In this document: one piece after another, positions 32,943 to 40,234 of the stretch
Layout: every line of letters begins with the position of its first letter
How positions within the stretch are numbered: position 1 is the first letter of the stretch
Assembly: GCA_034432795.1 (NCBI GenBank)
Contig: DAOUBF010000013.1
Coordinates: 5,562-69,561, forward strand
Direction: 5' to 3'
DNA: 64,000 nt
Source of the DNA: DAOUBF01 sp034432795
GTDB lineage: Bacteria; Chloroflexota; Anaerolineae; DSLN01
Notes under the pieces: generated by a model
Databases searched by the model: none
Seen by the model: only the letters and a program-made list of their open reading frames with translations
What the model was told of the DNA's origin: nothing
Program-made: the position numbers and the translations under genes

Positions 32943-32998
32943 ATGTTGCGGAACCTTAATCAAATCGCAACCAAGACACAAACTTTTTGAAGTATAGT
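32943..32998 (+). promoter_or_regulatory. promoter with conserved 41-nt operator-like element (copy 2)
   Basis: Copy of 772-812 with 3 mismatches. Perfect dyad GTTGCG (32945-32950), 15 nt, CGCAAC (32966-32971); -10 box TATAGT at 32993-32998, again 21 nt after the dyad. Drives the YceI lipoprotein gene at 33066. Confidence 0.6.
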
Positions 32999-33065
32999 AA
33001 GCAACGTGACTAAAGCAGCCTGGATAGGCGCCAGGTCAACCATCACACCCAGCTAAGGAGGGCCT

Positions 33066-33857
33066 GTGACCCGAAGACGAACACTTCCGAAGTGGGCGCT
33101 GATCGTAGCCGCACTGAGCATGGTCAGCATCCTGGTGGCCTGCGGCGGGGCGCCGCAAGGCAGTATCTCTACAACCACAGCCGTGCCCACGAACACACCT
33201 GCGCCATCTCAACCCATCGTAACACCGTTCACGCCTCCACCTACAACCCAGGCTACGCCACCCGCATCGGTAAACGCGGCGCCTTCCGATCCCAGCGCCC
33301 CGTCCGCCTCCGGCGACGCACCCATGCGCTTCACCCTTGTGCCGGAGGGCAGCGAGGCCCGCTACCGGGTGCGCGAGCAGCTTGCCCGGCTCTCGTTCCC
33401 CAGCGACGCGGTGGGTACAACTAAAGCCATCTCCGGGCAGATCGTGGTCAACCCCGATGGAACCATCCTGTCTGAGGAGTCCAAGATCGTCGTGGACTTG
33501 ACCACGTTGCGCAGCGATGAGAGCCGACGCGACAACTACATTAAGAACAACACGCTTCAGACGAACCGCTTCCCCACCGCCGAATTCGTGCCGCGAGAGA
33601 TCCGAGGCTTGCCCTCTCCCCTGCCAGCCTCAGGCGAAGGAACGTTTCAACTCATCGGCGACCTGACGCTTCACGGCGTGACGCGCCCGGTGACCTGGGA
33701 GGTGACGGCGCGGCTGGATGGGCAGACGCTCACAGGCAGCGCCACCACGAGCTTCACCTTCGCTGACTTCAACCTGACGGTGCCACAGGTCTTCGTGGTG
33801 CTCAGCGTTGACGAAACCATCCGATTGGAGGTGGATTTCCAGTTTGTCCGGAGCTGA
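33066..33857 (+). CDS. YceI-family lipoprotein
   Basis: 263 aa, GTG start after AAGGAGGGC. Lipobox LVAC with Cys26, then a Thr/Pro-rich spacer (about 30-80) and a YceI lipocalin-like domain: FTLVPEGSEARYRVREQL, GQIVVNPDGTILSEESKI, DNYIKNNTLQTNRFPTAEFV and GDLTLHGVTRPVTWEVTARL. YceI proteins bind polyisoprenoid or amphiphilic ligands. Exported and anchored to the membrane. Shares its upstream control element with the efflux operon at 925. Confidence 0.9.
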   Translation: MTRRRTLPKWALIVAALSMVSILVACGGAPQGSISTTTAVPTNTPAPSQPIVTPFTPPPTTQATPPASVNAAPSDPSAPSASGDAPMRFTLVPEGSEARYRVREQLARLSFPSDAVGTTKAISGQIVVNPDGTILSEESKIVVDLTTLRSDESRRDNYIKNNTLQTNRFPTAEFVPREIRGLPSPLPASGEGTFQLIGDLTLHGVTRPVTWEVTARLDGQTLTGSATTSFTFADFNLTVPQVFVVLSVDETIRLEVDFQFVRS

Positions 33858-33870
33858 TCCCTACCCGGAT

Positions 33871-33945
33871 GACGGGGGGAGGGGGTGACATGCCTCCCAC
33901 CCCAACCCTCCCCTGCAATGGGGGGAGGGGCAGGAAGAGGGTAAG
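33871..33945. repeat. palindromic repeat family B
   Basis: GGGGGGAGGGGGTGACATG, CCTCCCACCCCAACCCTCCC and GGGGGGAGGGGCAGG: C-rich and G-rich arms in the YceI-HtrA gap. Confidence 0.6.
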
Positions 33946-34004
33946 AACCGGGCGTAGGGCTGTGGGGTAGCATTTTTGAAATAGGTTCTACTCACAGGAA
34001 AGCA

Positions 34005-34026
34005 GGGGCACGGCATGCCGTGCCCC
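34005..34026 (+). repeat. perfect 22-nt palindrome upstream of htrA
   Basis: GGGGCACGGCA followed by its exact complement TGCCGTGCCCC. It ends 13 nt before the htrA ATG (34040) and covers the space just before the GGGGA ribosome site, so a hairpin here could affect translation; it may equally be a mobile palindromic element. Confidence 0.65.
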
Positions 34027-34039
34027 AACGGGGATTCCG

Positions 34040-35293
34040 ATGAACAAGCATCTCTGGTTATGGCTAATTGTGTTGGTTCTATTTGCTGTGGGCTGCGCGG
34101 CACTGGGCCCGCAGGCGACTGCGCCTGTGCAGGGCATCACGCCTGCCGCGAGCACGTCGGCCCTGACAGCAGCGACCGAGGCTGAGATGCCATCCGGTAC
34201 GCCGGTCGCCCAGGCGCCCACCCAGGTGGCGCCACCGGTGGCCACGCCCACAGCCACGCTCTTGCAGGTGCGCACGGCCACCTCTGGCCTCAGCCAGACG
34301 CTGACCGATGTGGAGGCCATTCTGGTAGATATTTACAAGCGCGTCAGCCCCGCTGTGGTCTACATTGAGACCGACAACGGCAGCGGATCGGGCTTTGTCT
34401 ACGACAAAGAGGGCCATATCGTCACCAATAACCACGTGATCCAGGACGCCAACCGCATTGAGGTGGTGTTCGCCAACCGAAAGCGCGCCGAGGCCGAAGT
34501 GGTGGGGAGCGATGTGGATGCCGACATCGCCGTGTTGAAGGTGGACGTGCCCGCCGATGAGCTGGTCGTGGCCGATTTGGGCGACTCCGACGCGGTCCAG
34601 GTGGGCCAGTTCGCCATCGCCATCGGCAACCCCTTCGGATTGCAGAACACCATGACGGTGGGCATCGTCAGCGGGCTGGGGCGCACGCTGCAATCCGATC
34701 GGGTCGCGCCGGGCGGAAGCGGTGGGCGCTACTCCAACCCCAACGTGATCCAGACCGACGCGGCCATCAACCCCGGTAACTCCGGTGGGCCACTGCTGGA
34801 CTCCCAGGGCCGGGTGATCGGCATCAACACCGCCATCCGCTCCACTGCCCAGGGCGTGACCGGCCAGCCGGTCAACACGGGCGTGGGCTTCGCCGTGCCC
34901 ATCAACACGGTCAAGCGCATCATCCCTGCGCTGATCCGGGACGGTCACTACACCTACCCCTGGCTGGGCATCTCCGCCGCAGGTGAGCTTGACCTGGAGA
35001 CCCAACGCGCCCTGGGGCTGCCCCAGAGCACGGGCGTGTATGTCACCGAGGTCACCCCAGGCGGCCCGGCGGACAAGGCCGGCATCCGCGCCGGGACGCG
35101 CAACGTGGGGCTGGGCCAGTTGCGCGCTGGCGGCGATCTGATCATCGCCATTGACGGGCACGAGGTGCGTGACTTCGCCGACCTGGTCGGTTACCTGGTG
35201 AGCCAGACCGAGGTCGGCCAGACGGTCACGTTGACCATCATCCGGAACGGCAGGCAGATGGACGTGCAGGTCACATTAGGGGCGCGGCCTTAA
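34040..35293 (+). CDS. HtrA/DegP-type serine protease lipoprotein
   Basis: 417 aa. Lipobox AVGC with Cys19, then a Thr/Pro/Ala-rich spacer to about residue 85. Trypsin-like protease domain with His132 (VTNNHVI), Asp162 (DADIAVLKVD) and Ser248 (NPGNSGGPLL). One PDZ domain follows (about 310-410, GVYVTEVTPGGPADKAGIRA). Membrane-attached quality-control protease on the outer face. An insertion DRVAPGGSGGRYSNPN lies before the Ser strand (loop region). Confidence 0.94.
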   Translation: MNKHLWLWLIVLVLFAVGCAALGPQATAPVQGITPAASTSALTAATEAEMPSGTPVAQAPTQVAPPVATPTATLLQVRTATSGLSQTLTDVEAILVDIYKRVSPAVVYIETDNGSGSGFVYDKEGHIVTNNHVIQDANRIEVVFANRKRAEAEVVGSDVDADIAVLKVDVPADELVVADLGDSDAVQVGQFAIAIGNPFGLQNTMTVGIVSGLGRTLQSDRVAPGGSGGRYSNPNVIQTDAAINPGNSGGPLLDSQGRVIGINTAIRSTAQGVTGQPVNTGVGFAVPINTVKRIIPALIRDGHYTYPWLGISAAGELDLETQRALGLPQSTGVYVTEVTPGGPADKAGIRAGTRNVGLGQLRAGGDLIIAIDGHEVRDFADLVGYLVSQTEVGQTVTLTIIRNGRQMDVQVTLGARP

Positions 35294-35349
35294 CCAGCGG
35301 CAGCACCCACCTGTGATGAGGGTAAGGCTGTCTCCTCCTTCCTTCCTGG

Positions 35350-35625
35350 CCTCCTCCCACAGGGGGAAGGGAGCAAGTGATTTCCTTCCCCCTTGTGGGA
35401 GGCGAGGGGGTGTATATCAGATTTGGGGCAGATGACCCGGTTGGTTACCCCCCACCCCACCCCCCCCCGCCAGGGGGAGGGCAGGGAGGGGGTGACGGCT
35501 GACAGGTGCCCCAAAATTGAGATGCACCCGAGGCAAGGAGATGGGAGAATGTCATCCACCCTCACCCCCCTGGGGATGAGGGTCTCTTCTTCCCTCTCCA
35601 GGGGAGGGAATGCGCCCTGGACTTT
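35350..35625. repeat. cluster of family B and C repeats
   Basis: Inverted unit CCTCCCACAGGGGGAAGG / CCTTCCCCCTTGTGGGAGG (35352-35402) is followed by an inverted family C tail (35409-35453, TATCAGATTTGGGGCAGATG). Next are a second C/G-rich unit (35448-35492), a diverged C remnant (TGCCCCAAAATTGAGATGCA, 35507-35526) and a third unit (35557-35610). Fills most of the 35294-35776 gap. Confidence 0.65.
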
Positions 35626-35649
35626 TCGGGCACGGCGGAGAGGGCTATA

Positions 35650-35787
35650 ATGAGGCCCCAGCTCTTCTTTCTTGAGGAGCCGGGCAATCAGAACGACCGC
35701 ATCTTCAACCCAGACCTGCTGCTGGCGGTGCAAAACACCGCCGACGGCCAGGCGGGCACGTTCAACTTTGTCCTGAATGGCCGATAA
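35650..35787 (+). CDS. short open frame upstream of GNAT gene (doubtful)
   Basis: 45 codons, MRPQLFFLEEPGNQNDRIFN and so on, ending 11 nt inside the GNAT gene, which has no ribosome site of its own, so coupling is possible. Against it: the ATG lies inside a TATAAT (35646-35651) that may be the -10 box for GNAT. No homologue recognised. Confidence 0.25.
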   Translation: MRPQLFFLEEPGNQNDRIFNPDLLLAVQNTADGQAGTFNFVLNGR

Positions 35788-36292
35788 GATACTGGTCGCT
35801 GGCCATACGTATAGGATGGTGCTCAGCGATGAGCTGGATAACGACTACTATCACCAGCTCCAGGACATGTTGCGCGCCTACAACCGGCGCACCGCCACCC
35901 GTATGGAGCCGCCGGAGGCCATGCCCCTGAACATCCGGGTGGAGGATGAGAACGGGCGACTTGTGGGCGGCCTGGCCGCCTTGACCTATTGGGGCTGGCT
36001 GGTGATCAGGTTGCTGGTCCTGAGCGATGACTTCCGGGGCAGCGGCCTGGGCCAGCGGCTGATTGACCTCGCCCATGCCGAAGCCCGGCAACGCGGCTGC
36101 CGCCACGCCCAGACGACGACCTATGACTTTCAGGCGCTGGACTTCTACCTGAAGCAGGGCTACCGTATCGTGGGCGAACTGAGCGACTACCCCGATGGCT
36201 ACAATTACTACTGGCTGCGCAAGGATTTTGAGGCAGAGCCTGTAAACCAGGGACATACATACGACGTATCTGAAGAAGAGGATGCACAATGA
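35777..36292 (+). CDS. GNAT-family N-acetyltransferase
   Basis: 171 aa. Acetyl-CoA binding motif A is clear: LLVLSDDFRGSGLGQRLIDL, followed by AEARQRGCRHAQTTTYDFQA and DFYLKQGYRIVGELSDYPDG, which ends motif B. Close to the small GNATs of unknown substrate that end in YYWLRKDF. No ribosome site precedes the ATG. The last 11 bases overlap the M23 peptidase gene. Confidence 0.88.
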   Translation: MADKILVAGHTYRMVLSDELDNDYYHQLQDMLRAYNRRTATRMEPPEAMPLNIRVEDENGRLVGGLAALTYWGWLVIRLLVLSDDFRGSGLGQRLIDLAHAEARQRGCRHAQTTTYDFQALDFYLKQGYRIVGELSDYPDGYNYYWLRKDFEAEPVNQGHTYDVSEEEDAQ

Positions 36293-37031
36293 CATGGGGA
36301 GTCCACTGTCGCGCAGGGGCCGGATGAGGGCGCGCTCCATGGCGCCCCTCCTGGCGCTGGTGATCCTCGCCTTCGCCAGCGCCGGGCCACCCGCCGCGCC
36401 CGCGCAGACCGAGCGCCCATTTGGGCTGCCTTTTCGGCAGCCGCCGGGGCCGAGCACCTGGCTGCTGGGCCAGGTCTATGGAAATACGACCAGCGCCTAT
36501 CGCTCACGCGACACCACCTATCGCGCCGGGCAGGGCCTGCACTTCGGCATTGACCTCTCCGCCCGCTGCGGCACGGAGGTCGTGGCTATTGGCGATGGCA
36601 TCGTGCGCAAGATTGACGCTCCGGAGCACGGCGCGGCGCCCCACAACCTGATGATTGACCATCCCCAATTCGGTTACGCCTCGTTCTACGGCCACCTGCT
36701 TGAGCGGCCTCAGCTCCAGATCGGCCAGCAGGTGCGCCGGGGGCAGCCCATCGCCAAAACCGGCGACCCGGACGGCACCTGCACCTCGCGCCCGCATCTG
36801 CACCTGGAGATTCGCAACCTGAGCTACACGCGGGCCTATAACCCGATTGAGTTGATTGAGGCCGATTGGGACAGCCTGGCGCTGGTCGGCTCGTTTGGTC
36901 GGGGGTTTGAGCGCGATCTGGAGCAACCCCGCCGCTGGCAACACCTGAGCGACCAGCCGGAGACCGCCTTCGGCGGCCCCTTGCTCAACAACTACGCCAA
37001 CCCCTGGCCGCCGGAATGGGGCAGCCGATGA
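36282..37031 (+). CDS. M23 (LytM-type) metallopeptidase, exported
   Basis: 249 aa. Signal sequence (about 15-42, MAPLLALVILAFASAG). The M23 domain has LHFGIDLSARCG (zinc ligands His87 and Asp91), YASFYGHL and RPHLHLEIRN (HxH ligand and base). The active-site set is complete, so it should cut peptidoglycan cross-bridges or similar peptides. ATG 36282 follows GAAGAAGAGG and overlaps the GNAT stop; the 3' end overlaps the lipoprotein gene. Confidence 0.9.
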   Translation: MHNDMGSPLSRRGRMRARSMAPLLALVILAFASAGPPAAPAQTERPFGLPFRQPPGPSTWLLGQVYGNTTSAYRSRDTTYRAGQGLHFGIDLSARCGTEVVAIGDGIVRKIDAPEHGAAPHNLMIDHPQFGYASFYGHLLERPQLQIGQQVRRGQPIAKTGDPDGTCTSRPHLHLEIRNLSYTRAYNPIELIEADWDSLALVGSFGRGFERDLEQPRRWQHLSDQPETAFGGPLLNNYANPWPPEWGSR

Positions 37032-38236
37032 ACGCCCGCCGCCCCCTTTCCGTTGCGCTCCTCAGCCTGGGGCTGCTCCTGGCGGGATGCCAGGGGAACG
37101 GGCAGCCATCGCTTCCCCTGGCGATAACAGCCGTCTCCGGCGCCAACCCGATACAGCGGCCCAGCCCAACAGTGCTTGCCCCGACGGCCACAGCGCGACT
37201 GCCTGCTGCGACCCCTGAACTGCCTACAGCGACCCCCGATCCGCCGACGGCAACCCCCAACCCGCCAACAGCCACGCCCACCCCCACGCCTGTGCTGCGC
37301 CGCCTGACCGAGCCGGGGTGTTGCTCACAGCCGTTCTGGTCGCCCGATCCGATGCAAGTCTGGTACATTGACCGGCCCGACGAGCGCCCAGCAGGCATCT
37401 GGGGCGTTTCCGTGACAGGCGATCAGGCGCCTGTCCAGGTCCTGGCCCGGCCCGCCTTCTTTTCCCCGGATGGCGCGTTCATCTATTACCTGGAGAACGG
37501 ACAGACGGTGATTGAGCGCCGTTCGGACGGGCAACGCTGGACACCGCCGACGGGGGGACGGCCTGTCCTGTTCTCACCCGATGACCGATCCATCCTCTGG
37601 CAGGTCTCGCCCGCCACCCAGGGCCTGGTGGACCGCCAGCCAACTGAAATCTGGATCGGCGGGCTGGACGGTAAGGACGCCCGGCCCGTGCTCACCGTAT
37701 ATGGCGGTGGGGTCTCCGGCTGGTTCCCCGATGGGCGGCGCCTGCTGGTGACCGGCAAACGCGACCGCAACGAGGCCGACCGCGCCGTGTTCATCTACGA
37801 CCTGGGGAGCGGCGCGGTGACCGAGTTGATGCGTGCCCAAAGGCCGCGCAACGCGGCCCTCTCGCCGGACGGCAGTTGGGTGGTGGTGATGAACACCTTC
37901 TCGGATGACCCGGCCCAAGATGGTATCTGGCTGATCCGCACCGATGGTGGCGTGCGCCGTAAACTCCCGCCGGAGTTGTTCGGCGCGTTCACCTGGCGTG
38001 ACGGGACACACCTCCTGGTCATCCCGATGGCGCGGGAACAGGGCAGCCATGTGGTCTGGGAGGTAGAGGCGAGCACCGGGGAGAGCCGCCGCCTGACCGA
38101 TCCAGCAGTAACGCCCATCTCTATCGCCGATGGAGACTGGCGGCTGTCGCCCGACGGGAAATGGCTGGCCTTCGTGGCAGCACAAGACTGGGCCATCTGG
38201 GTGGTCAGCCTGCCGTCCGTCGCAGGGCAGCCGTAG
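37028..38236 (+). CDS. lipoprotein with TolB-like beta-propeller
   Basis: 402 aa. Lipobox LLAGC with Cys21, a Thr/Pro linker of near-repeats (PTATPNPPTATPTPTP, about 45-88) and a six-bladed-propeller-like domain. Blades show PAFFSPDGAFIYYLENGQ, VLFSPDDRSILWQVS, GWFPDGRRLLVTGKRD, ALSPDGSWVVVMNTFSD and RLSPDGKWLAFVAAQD, the WD40-like PD40 pattern. Probably a binding scaffold on the outer face; partner unknown. ATG 37028 overlaps the M23 stop (ATGA). Confidence 0.85.
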   Translation: MNARRPLSVALLSLGLLLAGCQGNGQPSLPLAITAVSGANPIQRPSPTVLAPTATARLPAATPELPTATPDPPTATPNPPTATPTPTPVLRRLTEPGCCSQPFWSPDPMQVWYIDRPDERPAGIWGVSVTGDQAPVQVLARPAFFSPDGAFIYYLENGQTVIERRSDGQRWTPPTGGRPVLFSPDDRSILWQVSPATQGLVDRQPTEIWIGGLDGKDARPVLTVYGGGVSGWFPDGRRLLVTGKRDRNEADRAVFIYDLGSGAVTELMRAQRPRNAALSPDGSWVVVMNTFSDDPAQDGIWLIRTDGGVRRKLPPELFGAFTWRDGTHLLVIPMAREQGSHVVWEVEASTGESRRLTDPAVTPISIADGDWRLSPDGKWLAFVAAQDWAIWVVSLPSVAGQP

Positions 38237-38246
38237 TTAGTCGCCA

Positions 38247-38308
38247 TAGGGCGGCTTTCCATAGCAGCTGTAGGGCGGCTTTCCATAGCCGCCATAGCCG
38301 TAGGGCGG
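38247..38308 (+). repeat. short tandem repeat after the propeller gene
   Basis: TAGGGCGGCTTTCCATAGC at 38247-38265 and 38271-38289, and a partial third (TAGGGCGG) at 38301-38308. Three units of uneven spacing, not a CRISPR. Confidence 0.7.
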
Positions 38309-38375
38309 CATGACAGGAATCCGGCTTCTGCGGAGAAACCGGATTTCCGGTTTGTAGCTAAAGGAGGAGAATCGT

Positions 38376-39407
38376 ATGAGTGACTTGAAACAGTATCTGA
38401 TTGATGAGTTTGTGGAAGATTACCAGGCGGGGCGGATGACGCGCCGCGAGGCCCTCAAGCGGCTGGCCGGGCTGACAGGCAGCCTGGCGTTGGCGAATGC
38501 TCTTCTGGCAGCCTGCGCGCCACCCGCCGCCGCGCCAACGGGAACTACGAGTATGCCGACCGCGGGTCCCCCGACGGCAGCGCCACCTACAGCCGCTCAA
38601 GCCACTGCCACGCCAGTGCCGCCCACGGAGGCCCCAGCCACGGCTGAACCACCGACCGAGGCACCCACGGCAACAACCGAGGCGACCGGCAGCGTAAACG
38701 TCAGCCCCGACGACCCGGCCATTCAGGCGGGGGCGGTGGAGTTTCCGGGGCAGGACGCCATGCTCAAGGGTTATCAGGCCAGGCCCAACAACAGCGAGGC
38801 CGTCCCCATCGTCCTGGTCTGCCATGAAAACCGGGGGCTGACCGAGCACATTCGGGACGTGACCCGGCGCCTGGCGAAAGCGGGCTATGCCGCGCTGGCG
38901 GTGGACCTGCTCTCGCGGCAGGGCGGGACGGACGCGCTTGATCCCGGCCAGGTCCCCGGCATCCTGGGAAACACGCCGCCGGAGCAATTCGTCCAGGACT
39001 TTCGCAGTGGGCTACGCTACATGCAGAGCCAGCCCAACGTCCGCCCGGACCGCGCCGGGATGATCGGCTTTTGCTTCGGAGGTGGCGTCACCTGGCGCTG
39101 CGCGACGCGGATCGCGGAACTGCGCGCTGCGGTGCCCTTCTACGGCCCGAATCCGCCGCTGGAGGATGTGCCCAACATCCAGGCAGCGGTGCTGGCCATC
39201 TACGGCGAACTGGACCAGCGCATCAACCAGGGCATCCCGGCGATTGAAGAGGCCATGCGGCAGAACAACAAGACGTTTGAGAAGATCATCTATCCCAATG
39301 CCAGCCACGCCTTCCACAATGACACAGGCGCCAACTACAATCCCGAAGCAGCGCGAGACGCCTGGGCGAAGACGCTGGCCTGGCTGGAGAAGTACCTGAA
39401 GGCGTGA
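38376..39407 (+). CDS. exported dienelactone hydrolase-family protein
   Basis: 343 aa. The N-terminus has a Tat-like motif (MTRREALKRLAGL, 21-33) leading to a lipobox LLAAC (Cys47), so a Tat-exported lipoprotein is likely. A Thr/Pro/Ala linker (50-105) precedes an alpha/beta-hydrolase of the dienelactone hydrolase family: VLVCHENRGLTEHIRDVTRR, nucleophile Cys in GMIGFCFGGGVTWR, acid in IYGELDQRI, His in NASHAFHNDTG. Substrate unknown. Ribosome site AGGAGGAG before ATG. Confidence 0.88.
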   Translation: MSDLKQYLIDEFVEDYQAGRMTRREALKRLAGLTGSLALANALLAACAPPAAAPTGTTSMPTAGPPTAAPPTAAQATATPVPPTEAPATAEPPTEAPTATTEATGSVNVSPDDPAIQAGAVEFPGQDAMLKGYQARPNNSEAVPIVLVCHENRGLTEHIRDVTRRLAKAGYAALAVDLLSRQGGTDALDPGQVPGILGNTPPEQFVQDFRSGLRYMQSQPNVRPDRAGMIGFCFGGGVTWRCATRIAELRAAVPFYGPNPPLEDVPNIQAAVLAIYGELDQRINQGIPAIEEAMRQNNKTFEKIIYPNASHAFHNDTGANYNPEAARDAWAKTLAWLEKYLKA

Positions 39408-39467
39408 TCGGCGGCGGAGCAGAGGGCCGGGGACAGCCTGAGGCCAGCGCGCCGTAGAGGTGCTCAG

Positions 39468-39511
39468 GCCCGCCAGGTCTCGTGTGAGACCTGGCGGGCC
39501 TTTCTTTGTTG
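39468..39511 (+). terminator. Rho-independent terminator
   Basis: Perfect 14-bp stem GCCCGCCAGGTCTC (39468-39481), loop GTGT, GAGACCTGGCGGGC (39486-39499), followed by CTTTCTTTG. Ends the dienelactone hydrolase transcript. Confidence 0.85.
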
Positions 39512-39540
39512 TGGTAACATACGCGCATTGAGTGGGATAC

Positions 39541-40227
39541 ATGCCAGCCACCGACTATGAGCATCTGATCACCCCGTTTCTTGAGCATATCCAGCCGCAT
39601 CTGGAGGCGCTGGCTGCGATCAATGCGGTGGCGCGGTTGGAGGACGTGCGTATTCGGCTGTGGCCAATGGTGAGCACAGGCTGGCGCCGCCAGCTTGAGG
39701 AACTGTTGCGCCCCTCCCAGGCACGGCGCCAGCAGATAGAAACCCAGATATGGTTTGTCTACTGGCCCGAACCTTCCAGGTCATCCCCGGCGGAGGGCGC
39801 GGAGGAAGCGAACGCCTCCCCCACGATCTTCTGGGCGACCTCCTCGTTAGAGGCGGCGGTGCGCGTCATGCGCCAGCGTGGCCTGCAGCATTGCACCCCC
39901 TGGACACCCTTAAGCGAGATGGAAATGACCAGGGCGGCAATCGCCGCTGCCTATCTCTATGAGTACATAGACCCAGGCGAAGGCCGGGTGAAAGAGTTCA
40001 CCCGTCGCGTGGTCATCCGCACAGCCGACTCCAAGACACCTCACCGATTGGTTATCCAGGGCGCCCGCCGCCGACGCGACCCGGCCCGGCCGGGGGACCC
40101 CGATCTATTGCTCAACGAGCGCGACACGGTCGTGGACCTCCATGCGCCCGACGCCCCGGCGCAGATTGACGCGGCCCTGGAGCGTATTGTGCGCAACGGC
40201 TGGGATCTCTACGAGGTCGTGTGGTAA
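39541..40227 (+). CDS. hypothetical protein
   Basis: 228 aa, soluble, no signal. N-terminal helical region (DYEHLITPFLEHIQPHLEAL), middle WFVYWPEP and AVRVMRQRGLQHCTPWTPLS, C-terminal VVDLHAPDAPAQIDAALERI. No family recognised. ATG 39541 is preferred to an in-frame GTG 9 nt upstream. Codon use is like its neighbours. It faces the glycosidase gene across 7 nt. Confidence 0.6.
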   Translation: MPATDYEHLITPFLEHIQPHLEALAAINAVARLEDVRIRLWPMVSTGWRRQLEELLRPSQARRQQIETQIWFVYWPEPSRSSPAEGAEEANASPTIFWATSSLEAAVRVMRQRGLQHCTPWTPLSEMEMTRAAIAAAYLYEYIDPGEGRVKEFTRRVVIRTADSKTPHRLVIQGARRRRDPARPGDPDLLLNERDTVVDLHAPDAPAQIDAALERIVRNGWDLYEVVW

Positions 40228-40234
40228 CTACCGC

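Noticed and set aside
33600..33645. LPSPLPASGEG in the YceI protein, similar to repeat-encoded peptides
   Set aside because: YceI proteins naturally have a similar GLPxPLPxSGE loop here, and the DNA has no palindrome.
35646..35651. TATAAT as a certain GNAT promoter
   Set aside because: No -35 box at a suitable distance; mentioned only as a possibility.
38247..38308. Possible CRISPR-like array
   Set aside because: Only two full units and a fragment, spacing 5-12 nt, no cas genes in the window.
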